Positions 34,301 to 49,300 of a DNA stretch of 64,000 nt are shown here, in pieces. A program made the position numbers and the translations under genes. How positions within the stretch are numbered: position 1 is the stretch's first letter; every line of letters starts with the position of its first letter. The notes below the pieces were generated by a model, which saw only the letters and a list, made by a program, of their open reading frames with translations, did not search any database and was not told the origin of the DNA. The DNA is from Piezodorus guildinii (lineage: Eukaryota > Arthropoda > Insecta > Hemiptera > Pentatomidae), in NCBI GenBank assembly GCA_023052935.1, contig CM041293.1:175575600-175639599 (forward strand), in the 5' to 3' direction.

Positions 34301-37300
34301 AATTTGAGAATTATAAAACAAATTTAGAATCAAAAATAAATTATTAACATTGGATTTTTAAAGAAACATGTGTTTTATTAAATAATCTATTATATTATTA
34401 TCTACGACAATCAGTTAGTTTATCGGCTTTTCATCACTATCCTTTAAATTTTATAATAATATGAATAAGATAATATTTTTTCTAAACTCTTTAGCATTCC
34501 AACTGTATATTATACATGCATATTATTGTTATTAAGTTAAAAAACAAAAATTTGCATCAAACAAATATTTTTGCAGTTATCTCCTTTAGTTAGTTATCGA
34601 ATTCGATCAACTTATATATATATCTGTTTTTTTAGATTTAATAATCAGATGATATGGTGACTTTCATAAAAAATACTAAATTAAAGATACTTTAGTGGAA
34701 GAAATTTTGAAATATCACCATTTAAGCCCTGCCAGACTATTTTAATCAGAATGAAACCACTGAAGCGTACGGCGATGACAGCGCCATCCAATGGCCAAGC
34801 GGTGAAACAATTGTATTAAAAAAATATTTTTTCAGTTTTCTCTTTTAGTTGTATATCGATTATCGAGTTCGTTCAACTTATATATTTACACTTAAATGAG
34901 CACACCTTAACTTCCTTTGTGTTTATTTATTTTATTTCATAACCATTCACATCTATCAACGTTTCGGGGTTGTTTCTCCATTCTCAAGACTTATTTTTTT
35001 AAAAATATTTTCTCAGATATAACTCAGTACTTCTCTCCATAGCTTACTGCTATTCGTCTACATGTTCATTGGCTTACTGTAAGCCAGTAACGGTGTGTGT
35101 AATGGACCAGGACGTACCTTCAACATCCGAAGCAGACTCTAACAAAACAAAAAAAAGTATGATAGTGTATGTGAAATGCTTTTTAATGTGAAAAATGCCG
35201 TTTTTACTATTTTAATTTTGTTGGCTCTAATAAGCACATAACATCACAGCTTTAAAAAAGCAACCTTATCTGGGTTTGGCGCCCAACACGGTGAAAAAAG
35301 AGCGTGAGAACATAGAACCCAGATTTAGTGCAAAAGTCCTTGGATAATTCTAGTATAATTTCAAAGAGGGCAAGAAGGGAACATGTTACCAGAAAAAGCG
35401 GTAGATACTGCTCGTGAAACAGACAAAATTCACAGCTTTTAGACGCTGGTCTATCTGTGGGCCAGCATGTGAACTAACTACTCTAGTATTTCTCTGCTAC
35501 ATTTTGTTCCTTTTTATTTATTTTTTAGAATTTTCCCAAAGTGTGGAGCAAAGCGCTAAAGGATTTTTTGACCTAGTCTTTTGGCCCTCTAATCGCTCCT
35601 GAAGTTTTGCCATTTAAATTGTGGACACCCTGTATAATGATTCGATAATAAATTTAAAAGGTATGGATAAAATATGTATTTATTTAATTTTTTTTTTTTA
35701 CAATTTAGCATATTCAAGACTTGATGAAAGCCTGGGCCCCCGATATAGTAAAGTGTGACATGATATTCTACCGAGCAGTGGGCAAGGGCAACACAGGAAT
35801 CCTCTTTGGGGGGCCTCATCCTCCGCTGCTGAGGGGGGACCCCAGGGTCAGGACGATCCCATTCCCAACTAGGAGAGCGACGTTCAATGAAGTCAAGAGG
35901 GTACACGATCTTCTTTCAACTACTTTTATTTACGGTAATTAATAAAATTTTATTATTCTTTGCTTTTTAAAAAGTGTTCATTTATTAAGTATCAAATTAA
36001 TAACGCAGCAAAAATCATATATGTGTGCTTAGTTAATTACTCATTGTTTTATATAATACTATCTGACACATGCAAACGTTGTTTTGCCACATAAATTATT
36101 TCTAGGAAATTAATAGAGTTAGAAAAAAAAAAACTAACTTATTTTAAGTGTGTAAGGATGTGGTATATGAGTGAAAGAGGCATGGAACGATGAGGGAATA
36201 TAAAAATAACAAAACACCAAACATTAATTTTTTAATTTATTATAATTTATTCCTTAAAATTACATATATCATTAATTAATTACGACAGAAACAATCACAA
36301 TCTCTTAATTCTATAGCGTGAACAATATATTTTTTTAGTTCATCTTTAGTTAACACAAACAAACTGGATGGTTTAGCCACTCGAGAGCATGCCACGTATA
36401 ATTGTCCCTGTGAAAAAAACATGAGTTATACTGAGATAGTAAAATGATAGTTGTAAAGGTTACTACTACGCTTGATGCATCAACAATAATAATGGCCGAA
36501 AACTGTGGAGGGAGTGAGAGAAGGCTTATTGTGTGAGAGAAAGAGTAGACTGGCTTCGGTCCCATCCCTACTCCGTGCTGTTTGCTGGCTGAGGTGTGAC
36601 ACCGGTAGACCTCTGGCGGGGATAACTTACCAAGTCATAATTGATCAGTTATTGAGCGGAATGGAAAATTATTAAAATGACTATTAAAAAATAGGGATTG
36701 GCGACAGAAGGTTGAAAATTTAGTGTTGTATGTATTTTTTAATGCCACATTATAAAAAATTAAAAAAAAAAATTCTCCAAAAAAATTAGAATAAATGTTA
36801 GGGATGGATAACCCTTATCACTTAGGGGTATGAAACATAGATACTATTCTCAGACCTATTGAATATGCATACAAAATTTCATGAAAATCGGTCTAGCCAT
36901 TTCGGAGGAGTATGGTAAGTAAAACTGGAACACGCGAATTTTATATATTAGATTAAAATCATATTTAAATTTTTTCACTAAGCTTAATATTGCTATTAAC
37001 AATGGTTTATTTTTTTATTAATGATATTTTGGTTTATTATTTTCAATGATGAACCTTTTTAACCGATTTTGAAATTTGAGGTCTTATATTTCAAGATATG
37101 TAGAACCCAAATAACGAATTAAAACGGACAAAAACCTTCTGTCTACCGTTCATAGTTCATCTTCTAAACAACTCGACCGATTTTTTCAAATATCAGCACA
37201 AAAATAACAGAGCATCTAACAGTGATCCTCAACGTTGATATCAGCCAATTAGTTTCAAAATGGTGGCTGATTAAAAATAGCTTTAAAAAATAGCAGCTTA

Positions 37301-40300
37301 AGAATCAGGACACTGTGCAACCTATTTTCCTCAAAATTATCTGAACATGCTCTATTCCTCTACCATAATTTTGATTTTGGTAAGCCTGGCATCCTCGCCA
37401 TTATCACAAATTATGAAAAACGACTCCTCTCTGAAGCCATATACATTCATATGGAAAAAGATTTTTATCTTATTAAGTATAAAACCAACAGAGAAACAAT
37501 TCCTCCCTCATATTCTCCTTATAAATGTATTCATCCTGAATATTGTGCATTATAAATAAATGAATTTATTGTTATAATATGTATTGATTTTATACAGATT
37601 CCAATGAAATGTTCCGTACTACATTTTCATCGCCGGTTAAAGAGTCTACTGAACCTTCCGAGAAGAAATGGACGAAAACCAGTGACAGCAGTCCTAAAGG
37701 AAGCCCGAGGAAGAGCAACATCGACCGAGCTAAAGAAAGGCCTTCACCGATTCGCGAGCTACCTGATATAGTTCAACAGCTAGCTGCCATCTCAACTTCA
37801 GGCAGTGAGGGAGGTATGTTTCATTTGAAAATCATTATTAATTTTAATTATATGATGAATTTGCTTGTTAAATATTAATTGTTCTCAATAAATACCAATA
37901 GTCAAATGTTAAAAAAATCAGAAGTATGATAGTCTGATTGGCGGTCTAGTAAAGCTGTGAAATACTCTCTTTTTTTTTTTTTTTAATTCATTTATTGAAA
38001 TTTACAACTGTATGTACATACATCAAGTAAATAGGCTAAAATGATAATACACATGAAGAAAACATGAAGAGAAACTGCCCATTGGCAGCACTCTAGTAGT
38101 AAATCTACACAAGAAGGTCTCGAGGCCATCTTCTTTTCAGACGCCTCGGCGGATTGTCAGGAATTGAAGTGGAAGCAAGGATTGAAACTAGTGGATTAGA
38201 GTGGGAGTGGAGTTTTTCATGGAAGGAGTGATACCTGGTACAGGCCAAATCAGCAACATATGGAACATTAAGGTCTTTGTGGATGATTTTGTTGGTGACA
38301 AAGTAAGGAGCGTTAAGGATTTTGCGGAGGATTTTGGATTGTAAGGATTGGATACGGGAAGAGTTTGATGGTTTAGTAGAGCCCCAAAGCTCAACTCCGT
38401 AAGTCCAGATAGGCCTTATGATTGTCATGTAAATTAGTCTTTTGTAGTAAAGAGAAAGGTTAGAGCGTCTGTCAAGTAAATGTTGAAGTAACCGAAATCG
38501 GCGAGCAGTCTCTTGTCTTTTCAGTCTTGTATGCGGATTCCATGTAAGACGTTTGTCAAGCAGGAGGCCTAAATAACGGATCTGTTCAACAGGGACAAGC
38601 GGAATATCATTAAAGGACACTGTAGGGCAGGATGTCATAGGTTTACGACGAAGGGTAAAGGTAATCTGGTGGGATTTATTGGAGTTGATTTTAATTCTCC
38701 AATTCTGACACCATACCTCAAGGTCTCTGATGTGGGATTGGAGGTTTTGAGAGGCAATACTAGGATCGTTATTAACTGATAGCACGCAAGTGTCATCGGC
38801 ATAGGTAGAAAGGAATGTGTTAGGATGGGTTGGGATATCAGCTGTATAGACTGTGTAGAGAATGGGTCCTAGGATACTGCCTTGAGGAACACCAGCAGAC
38901 TGAGTAAAAGTGGATGAATAGGAACTATTGTGGTTGATTTTAAAGGTTCTATCAGAGAGGTAGGACTGAAGGATGAGGAAGTATGTTGGATGGAGGAATT
39001 TACGGAGTTTGTACAGCAGTCCCGGGTGCCAGACTCGGTCAAAGGCCTGTTCCACGTCGAGAAAGACTCCCGTGCAGTACAATCCGCGCTCCAATGCAGA
39101 AGAGACTACATCCACCACGCGATGACACTGCTGGATGGTGGAGTGGGATGCTCGGAACCCAAACTGGTGATCTGGGATTATGTGATTAAGTTCCAGGATT
39201 GGATAAAGACGTTTAAGGATGAGTCTTTCCAGGATTTTACCCATAATAGGTAAAAGAGAGATAGGACGGTAGGAAGAAGGAAGTTCTAGCGGTTTTTTGG
39301 GTTTAGGGATCATTTTAACGATAGATAATTTCCAGGAATCAGGAAAATAGGTAGTACGGAGTGTGGCATTATAAATATATGTGAGGAACAGGATGGCTTT
39401 TCTAGGAAGTTGTTTTAAGATATGGGCAGTGATTAGATCGTTTCCAGGAGCTTTTCGGGAAGGTAATCTATGGATTAAGTTTAAGATTTCTGACGGATGA
39501 AATGCTTTAGGAGGAAGGGTCAGCTGGAGTGGAACATCCAGTTCTGTTTCAATGCATTCGAGGTGATGCTGGTTAAGGATATCAGGATGCGGATTGTAGG
39601 TTTTAAAAAGATGCTGAGCGAATGTTTGAGATTTCTCTTCATCGGTTCTAGTCCAGGATTGAGATTCATTAAGGAGAGGGTGATTAAAGTCTTTGAAGTT
39701 TAACAGTTTCTTAGTAGTAGTCCATAGTGATTTGTCGGTAGTAGTAAGTTTTTCAGTCATACTCAATAAGTTTTGAATCTTGAAATTCTTGATTTCTATT
39801 TTTAGTTTGTTCGTCAGTTTGGTATAATATGTTTTGTCGCCTGGGTATCTAGTCTTATGCCACTTCGATCTTGCTTTACGTTTTTCTCTTAGCAAGATAC
39901 GAATGTGCTGTGGCAGGTTTGTTTGTTGTGGGTTGTTGATGTTGGCGTTAGTGTTTGTAGTGTTATCGAAAATACTGGTACGTATTGAGTCTGTAAGTTT
40001 ATCTACGGCACTGTCAACGTCTGTTTTAGTTTTTAATGGAATAGTTAAGTCCAATCTGGTTTCCAAGTCTGTTCGAAATCCGTCCCAGTTCACTCGTCCA
40101 ATGATCAGTTTAGGAGGGCTTGGGATAGGAATAAAGTTCGAATGCAAGGAAAGCAAAACTGGACTGTGGTCTGATGAGAGGTCGTTCAAGGATTTAACTA
40201 TTGTTTGCGAGGAGGAAAGCTGTGAGGTGACAAATATATCAAGGATATCCGGACGTTTTTTGAGAGATGTAGGCCAGTAAGTAGGGTTCATGGGCGAAAG

Positions 40301-43300
40301 GATAGAATAACTATTGGAGTTTGAGATGGCAGAAAGGATATTACCACGGGTGTTGGACGTTCGACAACCCCACCGTTGGTGTTTAGCGTTGTAGTCTCCT
40401 CCGGCAATAAAGCGCGGACCTAGGGATAGAAAAAAGGAATTAAGAAGGGTATGGGAAATGGAATTTCCAGGAGGACAGTATACAGCTGCGAGAGTTACAT
40501 GGAAAGGACGAGCTGAAATGATTAGAGAGGTTGATTGTATAGCGTCAGTTGGAGTAGACGGAACAAGGGAATGGGGTATGGATTTATGAATAAGGATGCC
40601 AGAACCAGCATGGGCAGTGTTGTCAGGATGGTCTGTTCTGTAAGTAATGTAGTCTCGTATGTAAAAACGTGAACGTTGAGTGAAGTGAGTTTCAGTCAGT
40701 AGTGCTATGTCTATGTGATTGTCATGGAGGAATATGTCCAGTTCGTCACGGTGGTTATGCAGGCCGTTAGCGTTCCACAAGAGGATAGCTAGGGGCTTTA
40801 CACTCATCGTGAAACGTTGAACGGGATTTCAGAAAGGATTCGAGTGAGAAGGGTGATAAGAGGTCTTATGGTTTCTTGAAGGTCTGAAAGGAAGGAATTC
40901 AGGATGGAGTATATGTCAGGTGAATTTGGATTAGTGAAGGGATTTGTATCAGTGGCATGAGGATTATTATTCGTTTGGGCATGAGGAATGTTTGTAGGCT
41001 GGGATCGTCGTGGGGTACGAGGAAGTACATTGGTTGATAATAGGGGAGGGGGATTTGGTTTTTGCTGGTCATTAGGACGGGTAAGGACTTGATGAGGTTG
41101 CTCCGGTGGTAACTTGACCTGCAATGGTAGATGATTGGAGGGAGTTGGTTGAAGTGGAACTTTAGGTTGCGGTTTGGAGTTCTGGGGTTTGGATTGAGAG
41201 GCCGGAGGCGCCTGACGACGAATTTGTTGATTTTTTGGGATGAACGGTGTCTTCGAGGGTTGAGGGGTTATAATCTTGTCTGCTGAGGTAGAAGGCTGGT
41301 GAGCGTTGTCTGCTTGACGTTGCTGAAGCTCAGGAAAATTCCTCGAATCATTCGAAAGAATTTGCGTGATAATTGTTTGCTCTACGGTTCTTTGTTGCAA
41401 GTTATGAGTTCTCTGCTTAAGAAGGTTTTTGTAAATCACACAACCTTTATAGCTTGCAGGGTGTGCCTCACCGCAAAGAGCACATTTAGCTGGCTCATTA
41501 GACGATCTTGGGCAGGTGTCAGATGAGTGAGGACCGGCGCATTTGACGCACCTGGCCTGATGAAAACAGTAGGACTTGGTGTGGCCTAAGTTTTGACATT
41601 TCGTGCACTGTACTATAGTGGGTCTTTGTCTTGGTTGTTCAAATCGAATAACTGAATATAAAAGTCTTGTAACCTGAAATATGTCGGGGTTATTTTCTGC
41701 TGGCTCCAAATCTACAAAAAATAAAGGTAGAGGGTATTTTTCGGAGGGGTGTAAGACGCATGAAACGTGTCTAACAGAGTGCCCTATCTCTTCTAATCCT
41801 CGTTTAATTGCTTCAGTGGGGGTCGTTGAGTGGAGTCCTCTCAAGACCACCCTGTATGCCTCAACTGGTAACAGTGAAAGTCATAATTTTTTTAATTTAA
41901 ATATTGTATAAGTTTTTTATAACTCTCTTTAGAGTTAGTGTTAATTTTGATATCGTTGAGCCTTGAGAAACATCTGAAGTTAGGCTGACCGATCAAGTCG
42001 GCGATTTCTTGACCGAAAGTCATGAAGTTGTTGATGTTACTAACAAATATAGGGGGTGGCTCTGGGTCAGTAAACCCTTGTGGCTTCGGGATCGCTTTAG
42101 AAATATTCGCTGCAACTGGAACGTTACTGGCTGATGTAGAAGGCGGTGTCTTAGAAATACTCTCAAATATCATACCTTTACCAAACCATGAACTCATAAT
42201 AACTCAAACCAATATGTAGATAGCCATTAAAGAAAAATATATAATTCCTTAAGTAAACACATTTTATCAAACTTTCATAACCAATAGTAACATACCTACA
42301 TCTACATCTAAACCGCGAAAACCACTTCTGAACTGTGATATCAGCAATTGAATCTATGCCGTCCACGGCACAAATCTTTCTTGCTCTGCGTTTTTCCCTT
42401 TTTTAAAAAATCTGGTGCAGGCAAAACACGGCTTTCACTTACCTCCGTTTTTAGAATCAATTAATGAATTTTCAAATACAGTAAGAGATAAAAATGAGTG
42501 AAACCATTAAAGGATTAGTTAAATGGGATTTCTATAGAAACATGTGTTTTATTAAAAAATCTATTATCTTATTACCTAAAATAATCACTTCACACAGACC
42601 TTTTTGCGGGACTTGGTTATTTGATCTCAGGTGACCCTAAAACGTGTATTTCCGTTGAAAACTGGAATTCGAAAATTTTCACGATCGCAATACTTTCCCT
42701 TACTATATATAGTAAATAAATTAGCAAAAAATTACATTAAAAAAATATTTTTTTGTTTTTTTCCTTTAGTTGGGTATAGAATTCATTCAATTTATATATT
42801 TATCTGTTTTTCATTAGTGGTAACAAGATAATATAGTTATTTTTATAGAATAAACAAAATTAAAGGTACTTTAGAAGAAGAAAAATTTAAAATATCGGCA
42901 TTTAAGCCCTGTCAGACTATTTTAATCAGAATGAAACCTACATGATATTAAAGGCTATTGAATTTTACATCGATATAGCGAGTTTAATCAAAATCGTCGG
43001 AACCGTTTTTGAGAAAATCATAAAAAAGTGCAATATGCATGGTATAAAGTGGCTCTTCCGGTAAGCCGATTTTGATGAAGTTTTTGTAACATCTCAGCCG
43101 TATAGTTGTCTTAAATATGAAATTTCAGTTTCATAGGACTTTTCATTTCCGCCCGGGAGTTATCACACTCGGACACACACACAGACAACATACCACACAC
43201 AGACACACTGATACTCTCTCACACACACACACAGACCTTTTTGCGGGACTTGGTTATTTGGACTCAGGGGAACATAAAATGTGTATTTCCTTTGAAACTG

Positions 43301-46300
43301 GAATTCAAAAATTTTCATGATCGCAATACTTTCCCTTACTATATATAGTAAGTGAAAGTAAAAAAAACAGCATAATAAGCCGAAAATGAACTGAACCATC
43401 TTTCATGTTGGTTTGTAATAAACTACTTTACCTGAGCCTAATAAAGACAAATTCAGTGTGTAAACATGGTTAATTCCATGAGGATTAAAGGCATATAAAT
43501 AAACATTATCTTTGTAATTCATTTTTAGTAGAAAAAATAAAAGGTAAATTTTATTTTAAAAATCTCAAAGAACTTTTCGGACAACGCAATAGAACTTTGA
43601 GTGGGTTAAAATTTTTGTTGTTGTTGTATTTGTTATATATATTTGTAATCATGTTAATATTTATTTAAACCAATTATTTGATCTAATTAACAAAATAATC
43701 ATTTTGTTTTGTCGCAAACATGCGCAGATGTTGGAAATCAATGCAAGTACACTTTTAAAGATTTTTACATATATTTTATAAGTTTAATTTATGAAATTGC
43801 TAAATTATTAATTAGTTATTTCAAAATTAGATCTAGCTTTTGTCGACGAAGAGCTATCTTTTGTTGATTCGTTGAAGGAGTATGACGATACTGTACCTCA
43901 GCATATAAAGGACAGGGTTGCTAAGAAGGGGAAACCGAAGAAGAAGAAACGTGAAGTGCCAGAAGATGACAAAGGTTTGCTCTTATTATCTCTAATTAGA
44001 CAATTTTTAAATAAGCTTTAAATTTTAATAGAGATCACTTGTAGCTGGGTGGCTAGCGTAACAGCCTCCCATGCCAAAAGTCACGGGTTCAAACCCGCGG
44101 GTGGTCCTAGGATTTTTTAATGGGAGTAAAAAATCCTTAGTTATGCCGTCCTTCGGAGGGGACGTTAAAAGGTGGTCCCGAGCCTGTGCGATGTCAGGTA
44201 CTCGTTAAAGATCCCTATCCTAATAAAACCTGGATAGGCAAAATTTAGGACTCCCACTGGAGCATCGTCCGATTAGCCATAGTTGCATAAAAGTGACGTT
44301 AAACGAATAAACAAACAAACAAATTTTAATAATTTAATAAAATAATTTAAAAAAATTAAAATAAGCTTTTTGCGAAGAAGATTTGATGTTGATATTTGCC
44401 AATGTTTGCCTATATAATTGGATCCAATGTCCTCTGTTCAAACCAAAATCCACAAGATCAGACTTAACACAATACTCCCAATTACGCTTAGGCCTACCTC
44501 TTTAAACACCTACCAGTCAGTTCAGTGAATATTAACGTTTTAGGAATTTGTTCTTCACTTAGCATAACATCTTTCCATCCAAATTTGGGCCACCATGATG
44601 CTAAAACCTCATTTATAACAAAGGAGATCTAGCTCCGTAATTGTGTAATCTTATAAATTTTCAGTTATCATTTATCTATAAACAAAAATTGTACATAGAA
44701 CCTTATTCTCAAATGTCTTAAGGCATTCATCCTGAAAAGTTAGCGACGATGTTTTCCTTATGAACCATTTGGGGAATAATAGTTTTGTAAATTTTAACCT
44801 TTATCTCTCTTAACTGAAGCTGCAAGATAAATAATTTCACAACTAAAATAAAAGTATGATTCCCCATTTATTTCTTCTGAATCACATACAGATTTTGATT
44901 TTTTACTGAATATTAGTTTGTGCAATACATTTTAATAACGTTTTGCTTTAGTAAAGAAAATTAAATGTTTTTTGATCAAGTTGTCAACAATTATTTATAG
45001 AAATTATAGTAGTAATATGAGATCTACTATTATTTAGCATGATATACCATTATAATATGCAGTGGTATACTATAATGTTTGGAACTTAAAGATTTTAGAA
45101 TTATTATTATATAACAAAGCAAAACCCATAATCCATTTGTTGTGAATAACTTTAATTTCATGAAAACTAATGTTTCTTTCTAAACTAAATGAAACTTTTT
45201 TAAATTTATTTCAAATATTTTTGTATAAATTTAAAAATAGTAATAAACTAATACCCAATTCTCTGGATTCTATTTACAGTAACAGATTTACCTTCATAAT
45301 AAAATTGATTGCAATTTTCCTTAATATTGTCATATGTTTAGCAGTATATTGGGTTGTGTCTCATGAAATGTCCATTTTCAAGGTTAAGGATTTTTATTAA
45401 AAATACGATATGAAAACAAGATAATTTTATTCGAAGTATTTATCTTCTTTTTCTACACACATTTTTCCCAACGTGACATCAACTTTTTTATCCCCAAACT
45501 GAAAAACTCTGAGCTTTGAAGTGAAACAAAATCTGAAAATGCACTTTTCACTTGATCATCATTTTCAAAAAGTTTTCCTTTGACGAAGTTGTCTAAATTC
45601 CTGAACAGATGGTAATCTGTTGGATACAGGTCAGGAGAATATGGTGGGTGCGGAAAAACTTCGTAGCCCAGTTCTTTCAAGTTTTGCACGGTATGTTTTG
45701 AAACATGGGGTCTTGCTGCCGCTCTGTGAGATCATGACGTACCCATTTTTACTTTCCCAATACACTTTAAATGTCTGGAAATGGTAAATGCACGTGCATT
45801 TAGTTGTGCTGAGAGTCCTTTAACTGTTTGGTAGGGATTTCCTTCTACTGTATGTTTGAGGACATCATTGTCTATTACGGACGGAGGTCTTCCTCGGGGC
45901 AAGTTTTCCAAGTGGGTACCCCCAGCTGAAAACTTAGCAAACCAACGGCGAATGGTCCGTTCATTAACACTCCCTTCCCCAAACGCCTTGCAAATATTTC
46001 TAGCGGCCTCAGCTGCATAGTTTAGTACAAAAATATTACTCGAAAATTGGGTGTTTCCATGTTCATATTTGGAGGTATACTAAAAAGTGGTTAATTGATT
46101 GGGAAGCTAATGATTGTAATACAAAGGTAGAGGATTAGTAACTGTTTACTTTAAATATGTAAACATTTGGAAGAAAACAACAGAGACCTGCAAAATCCTT
46201 TATGTATTTCAGAAACTATAAAAACGGACATTTCAAAGAACAAATAATTAAGGTTCAGTTTTTTACTTTCACTTATATAATGCACTTATATATATAAAGA

Positions 46301-49300
46301 CTTCATTATTTGGAGTAAAAGCTCTTTAAATCTTACACTCTTGTTGCTATCTCAAATTTGCAAATTTTGAAGAATGCAATACTTTCCTTCACTATATACT
46401 TCATATAAATATACATGTACGTGCACACTTTCGGTCCAAATAATAAAGTATCCCAAAATGATTTGTTCATGGTAAGAAAAAGATTTATTGTATTGAAACT
46501 TCAAATTTGACATTTTTTTTTTTTTTTTACTGAAAAAATTGAATTGATAACAGTATTCTATGCCCAAGATCACAATTTCGAACCCAGCAGATGATCCTAG
46601 GATATTTTAAAAGGAGTAAAAAGTCCTGATTACATCGTCCTTTGGGGGGACATAAAATGGTGGTCCCGAGCCTGTTTGATGCGAGGTACTCGTTAAAGAC
46701 CCCAATACTTATCAAACCTGGACAGACAAAATGTAGGACTCCCACTGTAATATCCTCTGATTAGCCTCAGTAGCATAAAAGTGGTAGTATTAAATGAATA
46801 AATTGAATTGATCACATATTTTAACAGAAATACTTTTGTATGAATAATTTTTTTTTTAATTCATTAATATTTTTTTTTTATTATTATTTTAGAAGTAATG
46901 AGAGAAGATGTCCAAGAGTTGTGGAATGCCATACATTCTTCATGCCTCGAAGGAGATTTTGAGAAATTAAAGGACTCTTTAGAAAATAAGAAGCCTACGA
47001 TCACGACTGAAGAGCTATCTGCTGCTTTAAATCAGAAGAATATTCTAGGTGAAACCATATTGCATAACATGTCTGCGACTGGCAAAGGAGATGCTGTAAG
47101 GTCATTAAAATTTATTTAATTTACATTTTATTATAGATGTAAAGTTTATTGTTATTCTGTGGTGGTATGAGCGATGTTATAACAAAAACAATTTATGGGT
47201 GAGCATAAACTCGACACTCCTTGTGTCAAAATGAGCACTTAAAGATTAAAGTAAAAAAAATGGTGTCATATTAAATAAGACCATTAAATTGAATAGAAAA
47301 AAATAAATATAAGTTTAATCTTGAATGAGGAAAATTTACAACTAAAAAAAAAAAACTATTATTGGATGTATAACATACAAAATTAAACTTCTTTTGATTA
47401 AAAAAAAATAAAATAAAATAAAAAAAAAAAAAATAAAATAAAATAAAATAAAAAAAATAAAATTAGTGGATTTATGTCTACAAACTATGAGTTATACAAT
47501 TGATTTATAAATATAGATGAAGTAAAAATAAATGATTAACACTAATTATCTGCCAGTCACTGTAACTTATGACTCACAAAGTTGCATAAAATGAGGTTAA
47601 ATGAACAAACAAACTAACACAGTTAATTACTTAGGGCTCACTTCCAACAGAAGAATGGTCTTGTGCTCACACGTGAAACAGGACGCTTATCTCTAAACAG
47701 TCGACTAAGGCTATTCTGTGCGATTCTATATAAACAATTTGGGCTAGGAATTAGACAACTGAATATTTATCTTAAATTAAAGAGCTTTAAAAATTCTATT
47801 ATTATGATTCTATACATAGTTTGGCTGAGGCAAATGGTTACAGAGATATTTAAGGTTTCAGTGAAAATGCTCCAAACAACATGAAATTAAAATGTTCAAA
47901 ATCAACATTGAGATTGAATTTATTTATTAATTAAATATTAAGCAATCAATTTTACACTCAATGTTGTTCTTCAGCACCTTAATTTCGTATTGTTTTGGGG
48001 AATTTTTCCTGAAAGTGGGATACCTTAAATTTTATACCTGAAATATCTCTATAACCATTTGTATCAGTGAAACAATGTATAAAATCATAATTATAGAATT
48101 TTTAAAGTTCTTTAACTTAGTTTATTACAAAGTTTGCAATAAATACAATATTTTTGAAAATATTCATGAAAAAAACCCAAAAATCAGTTTTCTTTACTCC
48201 TCCCCTTCCAAGCTCGGTGCAGGTAAAATTATGGATATTTTAAATAATTATTAGTTAGTAAGTATAATAAACATGTTATATCAAGTTAAAACATTATTTT
48301 TTAAAACCTAAGGTTTATTATCTTCAAATATTTTGAAAATGTAACTTTTTTCCGTTGCCATCATTCAATAAATAAAATATTTTATAAAGTATAGGTAATT
48401 TTGGAACAATCTCTTCTTTATGATAAATATTCATTTATTCCTCATACATAATTTAATTGACGTTTCGGGGCCAACAATGCCTCATCTTCAGAATTTTATA
48501 GTCAAAACTATTAACAATAAAAAATAAATTAATTTAAAACATTAAACAAAACACAAATATCTCATTTAATCTATTCATTATAACAATTTAAACAGTATTA
48601 CTTCTATACTTGCATAAAAATATTTTCCAATATTATCAAACAAATTTTTGTCAAAAATCCTTATTTGCTTTAATAATGGTCAGGTTTTTAAATATCTATT
48701 GGTTATTATATTCATATTCTATTAACAATTTTATACTCAGTCTAGGAGTAGATTGGAGTTTGAACCTTACTCCCACTCCACCACACCTCCATACCAATGC
48801 ATATATATGTATATTTTTTAAATATCCAAATATTACATTCAAAACATACTTATGGTTGGACGTTATGACAGTTATCTATTATTTTTTGTTCCAACTCAAA
48901 AATTTAATTTGTTAATTATATCTGCATAGTTATAGCTTATTTTCTTTTAATCAAATTTATAATTCAACTGTATTATTTAAATTTTTTGTTGTGTAAATTG
49001 ATTCCAAATTTTTTCCTTTTTGTTCTGTAATTAGAATTTTTGTTTTTTCGAAATCAAAACTGTGCTTATTAATTATATTGTGGTTGGAAAGAGTTGTAGT
49101 ATTGATGTTTTTTATATTTTTACAATTTGAACTATGTTGATTAATTCTAGTTTTTAACATTTTAGAAGTTTCTCCAATGTAGACTTAAGGACAATTTTTG
49201 CAATTTATTTTATATATGGTATTTAGTTTGTTATCTTTATCTATTTTGTCTTTCATATTGGTGATATATATATAGTAAAATATTTTATGGCCAGAAGGGT

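Larger units (their letters stand above)
37970..42153 (-). mobile_element. Jockey-like LINE in ANKZF1 intron 7
   Basis: The insertion is delimited by an 11-bp direct repeat, GAAATACTCTC, at 37959-37969 and 42154-42164. Its own-strand 3' end has a 15-nt A run (plus-strand Ts 37970-37984) preceded by a short 3' UTR. It carries ORF1 (gag-like) and ORF2 (endonuclease + RT), joined by an ATGA overlap. The 5' end lacks an obvious UTR and ORF1 has no clear start before the junction, so it is probably slightly 5'-truncated. It lies antisense to ANKZF1. Confidence 0.9.

Noticed and set aside
35270..35300. TGGCGCCCAAC, similar to a tRNA-Lys primer-binding site, suggesting an LTR element
   Set aside because: No long terminal repeat, gag/pol frame or polypurine tract is visible on either side; the 11-base match alone is not enough.
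36350..36565. 71-residue open frame (-) as a gene
   Set aside because: It is out of frame with the recognisable helicase C-terminus in the same place and has no family features.
42154..42197. N-terminus of the Jockey ORF1 beginning MSSWFGKGMIFES
   Set aside because: The 11-bp target duplication at 42154-42164 places these codons in the host intron, so the frame is chance read-through.
43160..43235. CA-repeat region as a CRISPR-like or tandem gene repeat
   Set aside because: It is a simple-sequence expansion inside a HINE copy; no regular spacers.
47041..47119. ANKZF1 exon 9 donor at GCT|GTAAGG
   Set aside because: It would put exon 10 out of frame; the donor five bases downstream restores the conserved VRLL...HGADP junction.
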